Assembly (NCBI RefSeq): GCF_023278565.1
Contig: NC_064677.1
Span: 5,208,001 to 5,272,000 of the forward strand
Direction: 5' to 3'
Length of the DNA stretch: 64,000 nucleotides
Origin: Colletotrichum lupini
Lineage: Eukaryota; Ascomycota; Sordariomycetes; Glomerellales; Glomerellaceae
The translations under genes and the position numbers were made by a program. The notes beneath the pieces were generated by a model, which had not been told where the DNA came from, made no database searches, and saw only the letters and a program-made list of their open reading frames with translations. Below, in pieces: positions 32,626 through 42,074 of this stretch. Position 1 is the stretch's first letter; each line of letters opens with the position of its first letter.

Positions 32626-34815
32626 TTACGAACTGCTCAGGAGCTTCTCAACCGCCCACTTTACGGAAAAGTTGCGCAGGTCAGAGTAATGCTGACCGAC
32701 GCCGACAAAGAGCACGGGGACGTTTGTGGCGTGGACGAGACTGACGAGGGTGCCGACCATGTTGCCGACGGTGTCGCACTTGGAAATGATGAAGCCGTCG
32801 AGGGTGCGGACGGAGCCGAAGGCCGCGTTGAAGTTGCGGGCTTGGGCTACCGAGTCTGTGCCGACGAGGGCCTTGGGGGAGGACGTCAGTTTTTTGTTTG
32901 GCTATAGATGTGAGAGGGAGGGGGGGGGGGGTCTTACCTCGCCGACCATGAGAATCTTATCGGGCTGAGCAAACTTGGCAAACTTCTCCAGGGAGGACAT
33001 GAGACGCTGGTCATTGTGTCTGCGGCCGGCGGTGTCGATGAGGACGACGTCGAAGCCGTCCTGCGCGGCGTGAGCCACGGCGTCGCGAGCGACGGTGGCG
33101 GCGTCCTTGCCGTAGCCCTTTTGGTACAGCTCGACGCGGCCGCCCTCACGGACGGTAAGCTCCTTGAGGTTGCGGACGTGTACGGCGAGCTGCTCGACAG
33201 CGCCGGAGCGGAAGGTGTCGCCGGCGGCGATGAGGACCTTGTACTTGTTCTGCAGGAGGAAGAAGCAAATCTTGGACAAGTTGGTGGACTTGCCGACGCC
33301 GTTGACGCCGACGATGGAGATGACGTAGGGGCGGGCCTTGCGAAGGGAGGTCGAGGGCGGGGCGGTGATGGCGTCGATCTCGCGGAGGAGGTCGAGGGAG
33401 GAGGTCGGGGTGAGCATCTTTGTGAGGGAGGCTTCCATGGCGGCTTGGATCTTTGCGTTGATGCTCTCGAAGCTGGCCGTCTTGGCGCCGAGGAGCTCCT
33501 TTTCGACGCCCTCGCAGAGCCGTACCGCGGCTTCCCGCGCGACGTTCTTCTTTAGGAGGTGCTCTTCCATACCCTTCATCGCCTTGTCGAGATCCGCCTT
33601 GGAGAGCGTTTTGCCGCCGACAACATTGCGGAAGAGGCCTCCGATCGTGCTCAGGCCGGACCCGATAAGCCCGCCCGATGCCTCCGTCTTGTTGGAAGAG
33701 TCGTTCTTTGCCTGCGCCGAGGCGAGGATGTTGTGCACCTCGTCGTCTAGGTCCTTCAGCACGAATTGACCCTTTGACGTTTTGGACCCCCATGTTGTGT
33801 GATCGACGTGCTCGACGGCGGAGGAGCGGGCGGTCGTCTCGGCTTCCGAGTCGCTCGTCGCCGACTTCGGAGCAGCCGAGTAGTCGAGAACCACGTCGTC
33901 CTCCTCGTCGGCCATGCCATCTGCGTCCCATTTGCGACCCTTCTTCGTTGATGATCTCGTCGCGGGCTTGGGTCTTCTGCCGGCGGACTCGTCGCCAGAA
34001 GAAAGGGGCGCAGAGTTGCCTGCCTTGCGCGCGCGTCGCGACATCTTGGCGACGGGGCCGGCCTTGCCTACTAATACGCCACCGGTGCCGGGAGTCGAGG
34101 GTCGAGAGGTCGTGGGCGTCGCGATGGGGGTCGAGTCGTTGGAGGTTTCGTTTGCGCTGTTCAGACCGCGACCTGGGAGGGGGTTTGTTAGCTGCTTGCA
34201 CACTGATACACCTTCACGGCGCATTCGGCTTACCCCTATAGTGCAGACCCGGAGGGAGGGGAGGGTCATCGCCGAGGTTTCCAGACAGTGTCTTCTCCTC
34301 CTTTGCGAAGTCGGCTTCTGAGACGTTGGAGTCGCCCTTTGCTCCCGTTGTCTCCAGCTCTCTGACCTGCTGGTAAAAGTACTCGTCGAACTTATGACAT
34401 TCGACCACTGTCGTGTGCGGCTTCGTCAATTGCTCTCCGTACAGATCTACAAAGATCGTCTTGATGTTGTCGACGAGCTTGTCAATCCATGACAGGTGAA
34501 GTAGTGATCTGTAAACAGCCTGTTCGCAAACCTCGTTAGTACCATGGCTTGGAAAGGTGCGGCGCATCAGCTGTTGTTGGGTTTCCATACCACAAAGATG
34601 ACACCTAGCTCCTTTACAAATGTATACCGTAATGTGTGCTGGTCGCGCTTGTATGGGGGGTTGCTGGCGGCGGACTGGCTGGAGGCAGCGCCGCCCTTCT
34701 CCTCGATGAAGACATCGGCAATGAAGTTGTTGATGACGGACGGGTTGACCGGCGCATAGGTTCTGGACCAGAGAACCACCCCTGAGGTGGTCAGAATCTC
34801 GAACGTGTCCAACAT
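32626..34815 (-). CDS. SRP101: Signal recognition particle receptor subunit alpha
   Basis: Four exons (34815-34591, 34519-34234, 34172-32938, 32871-32626) with introns of 71, 61 and 66 bp encode 663 residues. This GTPase sits on the ER membrane with the beta subunit and receives ribosome-nascent-chain-SRP complexes. The N-terminal longin-like SRX domain that binds SR-beta begins MLDTFEILTTSGVVLWSRTY. A charged linker of about 120 residues follows, then the NG domain: a helical N part, P-loop GVNGVGKST at 459-467, AAGDTFRSGAVEQL, DTAGRRHND near 550, SKCD in the last exon and the closing GVGQHYSDL. All GTPase motifs are intact. The third intron carries a run of C on the sense strand just after its donor. 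The gene is divergent from YIF1, with a RIP-mutated transposon between them. The symbol follows the yeast name. Confidence 0.95.
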
Positions 34816-35492
34816 TGTGTGTGGGATTCCGCGGGCTTCGTGATTTGCGGCGACAGCAAAGATCGTGGAGACTCGGGGACCAGTGGAAGAGGAGAGAGGG
34901 TGAGAGTTGAGTTGGAGGCGGCTTCCTCGATCCCAAAAGCTGGCCTGTGGCGCAAGACCCGTGGTCAATGAAGTGGGCTGGCCGCTCCTTTGGGCCCTTG
35001 GGGTGGGCGAACCCTTGGCCTTGGGGTACCCTGTCTTATCGATAAGCTCTGGGGATGTAGGAAGATCACACTGTATGAGCACTGTATCTTTGATCGTTGA
35101 GATGGCGGCCTACACAGTACGGATTGAGAGCTTGCTCCTATTCTATGGTTGAGTTGCTTCCTTGGAGTACACCAATGAAAATTGAAGGTAACTCCAGTCA
35201 AGGTATGCGTCTTTGCTTCCTCAGCGAGTCTTGCCTCTAGTCGTTGTATCAACTCGTTATATCAACCCGTCATAGCCACTCTTTGCACCTGTAGACAGAT
35301 ACCCAATCGACCCTCCAACGGCAGATATAGCTCCATGGCGTGAACATGGAGATACGATACTTGGTGAAATGAGACTTTCTAAGACGGCTTCCGTCCCACG
35401 AATAAGAAAATATGCCCTATGAATGATGCTAATATCCGTACATCCTTACAAGATTATGCCTCGAGAAGCCTAAAAAGCGATGATAATAGAGG
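34816..35492. other. SRP receptor promoter side of the divergent intergenic region
   Basis: About 680 bp upstream of the SRP receptor start, up to the left TA of the transposon. No gene is seen. It should contain the promoter of the minus-strand gene. The composition is ordinary, so RIP has not visibly spread here. Confidence 0.45.
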
Positions 35493-35494
35493 TA

Positions 35495-35555
35495 GGGCGA
35501 TGATATTCTGCCACCAGCTGCCGCTATTCTGCCACCAAGTGTAGCTACGGCCGCT
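35495..35555 (+). repeat. Left terminal inverted repeat
   Basis: The 61-bp left end begins GGGCGATGATATTCTGCC and pairs with 38363-38423. It contains TATTCTGCCACCA twice, at 35504-35516 and 35525-35537, likely transposase-binding repeats. Relative to the right end it shows two G-to-A changes (GTGTAG for GTGTGG and CTACGG for CTGCGG), the type expected from RIP. Confidence 0.88.
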
Positions 35556-35698
35556 ACACGACCGCCGGTCTCGGGTATATACGTAAGCTAGGCTCTACGT
35601 AGTTAGTATTTGAATAGGTTAGGCTAATTAGAGGCCGTTAATTAACTTATAGTTAATTAAATTATTTTAGTAAAAAGTACGGTAATCGACGAATTAGC

Positions 35699-35766
35699 TT
35701 AATTAACTACTTAATTAACTACTTAATTAACTGCCTAATTAACTACCTAATTAACTATTAATTACT
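35699..35766. repeat. 12-bp tandem repeats near the left end of the transposon
   Basis: About five and a half copies of a 12-bp unit, TTAATTAACTAC, lie 145 bp inside the left inverted repeat. The copies differ at the first base and at the last two, as if C-to-T changes had hit them independently. Confidence 0.7.
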
Positions 35767-38230
35767 TCGTATAGCCTATAGCCCGTAATTTAGCGACTTC
35801 CTTTACTTTAGCCTCGTCCTCTATTTTAGCCTTATACTTATTAGTAAGTCTATTTATCTCGCTTTTTATCGTAAGATTAATATTATAAATATAATCCTCG
35901 TTAGCTAGATCTTATAATACGTCTAATTATATAAGATTATTAGTTAATTAAGATCGTAACTTTATAAGCATTAGTAGCCGAGGAGCCCTTATAAGATTAA
36001 TTATATTACTATTAATTACGTTAATTACCTCGTTAGTAATAGCTTACTAATACCCCCGCTATATCTCTATACTAGGCTCGTACGTATTAAAATTATATAT
36101 AATCTCGAGGCTTTATTAAGTAGAAATAGCTTTGCTTAGCGCTAGAAGTACTATTAATAATAATAGCGCTAGTATAAGTACTACTTTTACGCGTTTAATA
36201 GCTTTTTTATATTTAAATATAAAGAGCTCTCGTTTAGAAGAGGTACTTAGATCGACCGCTAGCTTTTTTAATTTAAGTACCCTAGTACCCGCTATAATTA
36301 CTATAATACTCGCTATAGAGCCCTATGGGCAACCCTTATCTCGGATTTATAGGGAATTAAGTAGGGGGGTAGAGGTATTGTTATTAATAATAGGCTTTAA
36401 ACGTTATTAAAACTAGTGCGAGTAGATCTCTTTTAGTAGTATTAAGGTACTATCCTTAATATATTACTAAAGGACGTAGTAATAAAGTAGCTTATAAGTA
36501 GTTCGAATTAAGTAGGGTGCGTACTCTCTTAACGGCTTTTTATATAAACTTAAATTTAGTTATTTATTTAGCGTACGGAGTTCTTATAAGAGGCGCTTAA
36601 AAATATCGTAATATATATACGTACGGACCTTTTTTTAAAATAATCCCGTAATAATACTTAATATTTTAGCCTAGCGACGGGTCCGGTAAGCGCTAATTAT
36701 AGCTATTTAACTTATTTAAAAAAATAATTAATTTATTAAATACGGCTTTAAAGTCGCCCGTATAGTAATAGATTCGTACTTTAATACTTACGTATAAAGA
36801 TTTAATAATTAACGTAGTTACGTAACCGAAATACTTAATTCGGTTAACTTAAGTAAGTACGATTTTTTTATACTACGGCTTAAGCTAGGTATTAATAGCG
36901 TAATTAACTACTACTATAGGGTACTTAGTAGTCTTAAATTTAAATAATTAGTTACGGTATATAGTTATTAATTCGCTACGGAGAAGATTACCCTAATCTA
37001 TAAGGAATTATTAAAAGTAAGGGTTATATATAACGACGCTAGTCTCGTCCCTCATAGCCGGGCCGAAGTAGTACCGGGTCTTAGTTAGTATATTAAGGTT
37101 AACGTACTAGTAGTAGAGTATGTGCGGTACTATTTTAAATTAGGTATTATTATTAAGGGCGTTAAGTAGAATAATCTCGCGATCTATATACGTAACTTAC
37201 AAAAGGGGAATTTCGTAGGCCCGGAGTAATACCGATAGCTAGTTAATAGCTTAATAATAATTAGCTTCTTTTTCGCTAAATAAAAAATAGCTCGCAACTT
37301 AGAAAGTATAATTATTATTCGTAGCTCTGTAGATATTAAATAGCGGTATATTAAATCGATTAGTTTTATATATAGAATCTATTAATAAAATATCCGGATA
37401 TTATTAAAATAGGGAAATCGCGGTAGTAAGTATAATAAATAAGCTCGTAATATAGCCCGCGTCGTTATGTTAAAAGCGGTACTAATACTTCGTAAAATTG
37501 CGTAATTAGTTAAATAATTATTTAATAGGGGATCTACTACTTAATTCGTTATAGCGGTAAGTAGTTAATATATTAAGTATATTACGGTTAACGATACCGT
37601 TATAATCGTTACTTTTTAATCGGAGGCTCGAAAGGATTTGGATAGGTTAAATACTTTTATTTTATTAGTTAACGATTTAGTCCTTTTTATTACGTAATAA
37701 TACGTAGTAGTAATATATAAAAGCGTTAGTATTACTAAATAGGTAGTTATAGTAGTTACGGAAAGCGCTAATAATAGGATAAAAGAGCTAGTTATTACTT
37801 AAAAAGCTAGTAATAATTTACTAATAGTAGTTTATAAACGAGGTTAAGGATTTGCAATACTTATTTAAGTAAGTTAACTTTGCGAGGCGTTATTATTTTT
37901 AATTATAACGCGGGCTATAAATATAATAATAAGTAATAGTAGTTAATATCTTAGCGGAGGGTTTATATTAAATAATTCGGACTATAAAGCTAGCCTCGTA
38001 AGTAGCCTCGTTAAGTACTACTCTAGCCTTAAGTAGGCTAGAGAAGCGCTAGCTATAAAGTAAGTAGTTATACTCTATATAATTATAATTATTATAATTA
38101 ATAGTATATTAATAAATAAAGGGATCGTTAACTTCGTAATTATTCTCTTTTTACGGTATATTAATATTAAGAATAGTTTTAATTAATAATAGTAGTAGCG
38201 GTAGCGACGGCGAGGTTAACGAAGTAGTAG

Positions 38231-38332
38231 TTATAAGTAGGTAGGTAAGTAGGTAGGTAAGTAGGTAGGTAAGTAGGTAGGTAAGTAGGTAGGTAAGTAG
38301 GTAGGTAAGTAGGTGGGTAAGTGGGTAGTTAT
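38231..38332. repeat. 12-bp tandem repeats near the right end of the transposon
   Basis: About eight copies of GTAGGTAGGTAA run up to the right inverted repeat. The rightmost copies read GTAGGTGGGTAAGTGGGTAG, so the ancestral unit probably contained GTGGG and became GTAGG by G-to-A change in the inner copies. The repeat thus records the right edge of the RIP-affected zone. Confidence 0.8.
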
Positions 38333-38362
38333 GGGCAGCTGGGCTCCGTAGTCGGAGGCAGG

Positions 38363-38423
38363 AGCGGCCGCAGCCACACTTGGTGGCGGGATATCGGCAG
38401 GTGCTGGCAGAATATCATCGCCC
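38363..38423 (-). repeat. Right terminal inverted repeat
   Basis: Reverse complement partner of 35495-35555, matching at 54 of 61 positions. It appears nearly free of RIP and so may preserve the original end better than the left copy. It is followed directly by TA at 38424-38425. Confidence 0.88.
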
Positions 38424-38446
38424 TAGAGGTATTGGTGATACCTCTA
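38424..38446. other. Perfect hairpin at the transposon insertion site
   Basis: TAGAGGTAT-TGGTG-ATACCTCTA forms a nine-base-pair inverted repeat with a five-base loop. Its first two bases are the TA that borders the transposon. The hairpin lies in the flanking host DNA and may have been part of the insertion target. Confidence 0.6.
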
Positions 38447-38841
38447 AGGTAGGTAAGAAAGGAGAGTTGTTGATCGATATACGCCCATACGAGCCGTCGA
38501 CAGCTGGTAGCCGGCCGGCACCAGGCCCTCTAGCGGCTCATAAAGGCCCGCGAGAGGGCTCGTGCTGAGCTGGCCAAAAAGAACTCTGAGCTAAGCCCCT
38601 TTGGACCACGGCTATCTGTCCTGCTCATCTGGACAATGTGGGACATCTATGGAAGTAAACACCTTTCCGTACCAGCTCCATCGCGGCCCGCCAAAGACGA
38701 CGTGGACTCAGAGAACCTGGAAGGGAGGCATCCCAACACCCACGCCGCCGTCGAATCCAACATAGCTTCGCAATCTTCCGACAAACCCCATCGAACGATA
38801 TTCACGAACAGAAGACGAAACCACGAGTTCATTTGCACATC
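38447..38841. other. YIF1 promoter side of the divergent intergenic region
   Basis: About 395 bp between the transposon flank and the YIF1 start. No gene is seen. Short frames here are overlapped by the first exon of YIF1 in another frame and carry no motif. Confidence 0.45.
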
Positions 38842-39962
38842 ATGCAGCGTCCACAAACTTACGGGCAGTCGCCCCCCTTGCACCACCCCGTACCCCAGCA
38901 TGTCTCTACGGTTCCTCAGTTGCGCTCGCCCCCTCCTCCCGTGTCGCAATCGCAATCGCAACAAGGCTACGGTGGCAGTCCCTACCAACAGCAAGGCGGC
39001 ACGAGTGGGAACGTATTCGGCGCATACGGACAGTTCATGAATGATCCCACGGCGCAAGTGGCAGCGCAGTTTGGCCAGACGGCTTTCAAGCATGGCCAGG
39101 AGTACATGGAGCAAAACGTACGTCAAGTCTAGGGACGGGGAGGCAGACCTCTAAGCATCTCGCCGTTCAACTGTCGAGATGCATCAAGTTTCTTCTGAAG
39201 CTAACCCTGCTTGAAGTTCAACCGATACGTTAACGTCAACGCCCTGAAGCACTACTTCAACGTTTCCAACTCCTACGTCATCAACAAAATAGTCCTCGTC
39301 CTCTTCCCTTGGAGGCACAAGCCATGGTCGCGCAAGCAGTCCGTCGGGCCTAGCGGACAGGAAGGATGGTATCTCCCTCCGCGAGACGACATCAACAGTC
39401 CCGATATGTACATTCCCGTCATGGCTGTCGTGACATACATCCTTCTCTCTACGCTCCTTGCTGGTCTCCGCGGCCAGTTCCAGCCAGAACTTCTCGGATA
39501 CACAGCGTCGACGGCCCTAGTAATAGTCATGGCAGAGATCCTCGGTCTCAAGCTGGGCTGCTACTTGTTGGGCATCTCGAACGATTCGCAGCTTTACGAT
39601 CTGATCGCATACTCGGGCTACAAGTTTGTCGGCATCATCGTCACCGTAACCGTAGCCGAGATCCTGAACGGTGGCAAGGGTACCGGCGGGTGGATTGGCT
39701 GGGGCGTGTTCCTTTACACTTTCCTGGCCAACTCGCTGTTCTTGGTATGTCCTCATACAAGTCGTCGCGTGATATAAGAGATTAACATTTCCGTTAGATG
39801 CGTTCGCTCAAGTACGTTCTGCTCCCTGAAAACGCAGCCAACGGTGCCGGCCCTATGCAGACTGGCGATTCCCGAGCCAAGCGAAACCAGAGGACTCAGT
39901 TCCTCTTCTTCTACTCCTACATTGTCCAGCTGCTTTTCATGTGGATCCTGTCGAGGCCTTGA
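38842..39962 (+). CDS. YIF1: YIF1-family protein of ER-to-Golgi vesicle transport
   Basis: Three exons (38842-39117, 39217-39744, 39798-39962; introns 99 and 53 bp) encode 322 residues. Yif1 is a multi-pass Golgi/ER membrane protein that binds Yip1 and Ypt-family GTPases and is needed for COPII vesicle fusion with the Golgi. The cytosolic N-terminus is Pro/Gln-rich (about residues 1-60), followed by the family signature YGQFMNDPTAQVAAQFGQTAFKHGQEYMEQN and, across the first splice, FNRYVNVNALKHYFNVSNSYV. RDDINSPDMYIPVMAVVTYIL opens the five-helix membrane region, which ends in FLFFYSYIVQLLFMWIL close to the C-terminus. The ATG at 38842 gives MQRPQTYG and is preferred over an upstream non-ATG extension. 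It is divergent from the SRP receptor gene. Confidence 0.94.
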
Positions 39963-41175
39963 ACCACCATCACGGCACTTCAAGTTCACGCCAAAGCACC
40001 AATCTATAGAAAAGGTCAACATGAAAAAGGAGTTGGAGAGCAGCTGGGGATGCGCTTGCTCGGTGGTCAGACACAAGGAAGGGATGGTCGGTTGAAATCA
40101 GCTTTTGTGATGTGCGAATTTATCGGACAGTCATAGATGAATTGTACGATACAATAACGACGCGTCGTCCTAGCCGCTTGCGTTGTTTGTTGTGTAGAGT
40201 CCCTACCATGTTGGGGGGCTAGGTATACAGTACCCGAAGACGAAGAAGCTCTATCCCTGTACTATAAGACTGGTCGGAGCTTGTCACAAGGGGCAATTCA
40301 CGAGCACGAGTTGAGACGATGAAGGGGACGCGAATCAAAACAAACGTTAGAAACCTGTATTGTAGTACCTACCTACCAATGCATTGAATATTACGGCAAA
40401 ACATCATGCAAGCTCTTTGCTGCCTGTGTGGCATACACCCAATAAGGTTGCGCTAGTAAGCGCGTTGCAGTCCTCTGCAGCGAATCAACTTTGCTGACGT
40501 TCATAAAGATGGCAGCCTTTCTAGGCATTTCCCCCCAAATATGGTCGACCTCTTATGAGGTACAATAGCTATGCTCAAGCCCAATGAGACTCGCTTTTGT
40601 TGACCTTGGTGCTTGTTGCCTATTGTGCCTGGAACCATGTAAGTGAGCAGCCATGTCGTCTAGCCTATTGGAGCTCTAGCTTGCTTTGAAGGGACAGCTG
40701 TCAGGAGACCCACAAATCAGATATGTCATCAGTGATTCGCCGGTCCGAACTTGGACTGTTGGAGACCGGCCACCTCCACAAGCCGGGGTCGCTCCTCCCT
40801 CCACAGCCTATGAACCCCCGCCAAACTTTCAACCATCCGGCCCTGCATCCCGTCAAGCCTCAACCTCTGCCGATTACAAATGCTTCTACTCGGAAGGATA
40901 ATTGAACAGATTGCAACTCACATTTGACTCGCGTTCCTCACGCAGTGTCGCATATAAGTTTCGACGTCTCTAGGCACCTGTTTCGCATCAAGGACGTCAT
41001 CCGTTCTTATCTCCATCCTTCTTTGCCTCCCGTCACCTTGGTTTAAAGACATCTCTCAAGAGTGCACTTGCCGTGGTTTACCCGGTACAACGGTGCATTG
41101 CTCATCTAGACTCATAACTTCATTTCACGTCTTCAGCAAATCAAAGTCAAGCTTGCGTACTTACAAGTCACCATC
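39963..41175. other. Intergenic region between YIF1 and the Mpv17-family gene
   Basis: About 1.2 kb with no supportable gene. The word TAGTACCTACCTACC occurs near 40362, similar to GGTA/TACC clusters in other upstream regions of the window. The last few hundred bases are pyrimidine-rich, as expected for the promoter of the next gene. Confidence 0.4.
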
Positions 41176-42074
41176 ATGGCGCTGCCTCCCATCGTCACTG
41201 CAACTCTGCAGTCAGCTGCCCTCAGTGGCACTTCAAACATACTGGCCCAGGTCCTGACGGCCTACCAGACCGATGTACGAATTTCCGAGGCTCGTGGACT
41301 CTGCAATGGGTTTCACCATCATATATCATGGCGTTGTTTGACCATCACTCGAGACCTTCGTGCTAACATTGTGACCAGAAACAACTCGTCATCGACTGGG
41401 TCCCCGTCTTCCAGTTCATTATCTTCACCCTCCTCAGCACACCGCCAAACTTCTTGTGGTGTGTCTCCCAGCGAGCACTTGTCTTTCACCATCGCGGATC
41501 CCTCTTCTACCTGCATGCACGATACGCGTCGTACCCTAGACCGTCGTCACTGACACATACCAGGCAAGGTTTCCTCGAAGAGAGCTTCCCGGCCTACCAC
41601 GTCTCGCCCACCAAGAAGGCCATCGCCTCGGCCGCGGCCAACGACGACAAAGCGCTCGACCGCGAGGCGCGCGAGGACCAGCTCGTGGAGCCCAAGCTCA
41701 ACATCCGCAACACGCTCATCAAGCTCGTCCTCGACCAGACCGTCGGCGCCGCGCTCAACACGCTCGCTTTCAGCATGTTCATGCACAGCATCCAGACGGC
41801 GATGGTGCGCCCGGAGCACCTCGCGGCCGCGCAGCACTCGGGCACGTTTTTGTTTTCGCGGGGCGCCATCGACTATAGTAATGTTGACTGGCAGTCCGTC
41901 GTCCACAAGAGCCAGCTCGAGTTCGTGCCCATCTTCATCGCTGGCCTGAAGTTGTGGCCCATGGTCAGTCTGGTGAACTTCGCCTTCATCAAGAGCATTG
42001 AGGGTAGAAACTTGGTTGGTTCTCTTGCGGGTGTCGCTTGGGGTATTTACATGAGTCTGGTTGCTGCGCGATAA
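41176..42074 (+). CDS. Mpv17/PMP22-family membrane protein
   Basis: Three exons (41176-41274, 41379-41458, 41564-42074; introns 104 and 105 bp) join to 229 residues. The family contains four-helix proteins of peroxisomal and mitochondrial inner membranes, including Sym1/Mpv17, proposed to act as channels or in metabolite homeostasis. The signature reads ALSGTSNILAQ, then VIDWVPVFQFIIFTLLSTPPNFLWQGFLEESFPAY across the second splice, LVLDQTVGAALNTLAFSMFM, and KLWPMVSLVNFAFI with the final GVAWGIYMSLVA. The second splice joins TG|G to make the conserved Trp. A stretch of about 25 charged residues after the second helix (NDDKALDREAREDQ) is longer than in short family members. Organelle cannot be decided from sequence. 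Confidence 0.9.

Larger units (their letters stand above)
35495..38423. mobile_element. RIP-mutated TIR DNA transposon with TA target-site duplication
   Basis: The element is 2,929 bp long and bounded by 61-bp terminal inverted repeats identical at 54 of 61 positions without gaps. Both ends abut TA (35493-35494 and 38424-38425), as expected for Tc1/mariner/pogo-type insertion. Between about 35570 and 38300 the sequence is extremely rich in TA, with CpA and TpG almost absent while CpG is kept; this is the typical outcome of RIP in ascomycetes. No intact reading frame remains, so the element cannot encode its own transposase and its family cannot be read from protein. The length is greater than usual for fungal Fot1/pogo elements, so a non-autonomous or composite element is possible. 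The classification rests on the ends only. Confidence 0.85.

Noticed and set aside
33146..34201. A 351-codon minus-strand frame overlapping the SRP receptor
   Set aside because: It is the same strand in another phase, Arg-rich and without motifs. The SRP receptor frame carries the GTPase motifs.
34214..35082. Upstream extension of the SRP receptor N-terminus beyond 34815
   Set aside because: The longer frame before MLDTFEIL has no family similarity. The SRX domain of this family begins at that methionine.
36132..36410. A 92-codon open frame within the RIP-treated element
   Set aside because: It is made of AT-rich codons in a region where all frames are distorted by RIP. It shows no transposase motif and cannot be taken as a gene.
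36972..38235. A plus-strand frame whose stops are only TAA or TAG, as if decoded from CAA/CAG/TGG by RIP
   Set aside because: TpG is nearly absent in the whole block, so TGA is missing in every frame. The pattern does not identify a coding strand, and other frames have similarly few stops.
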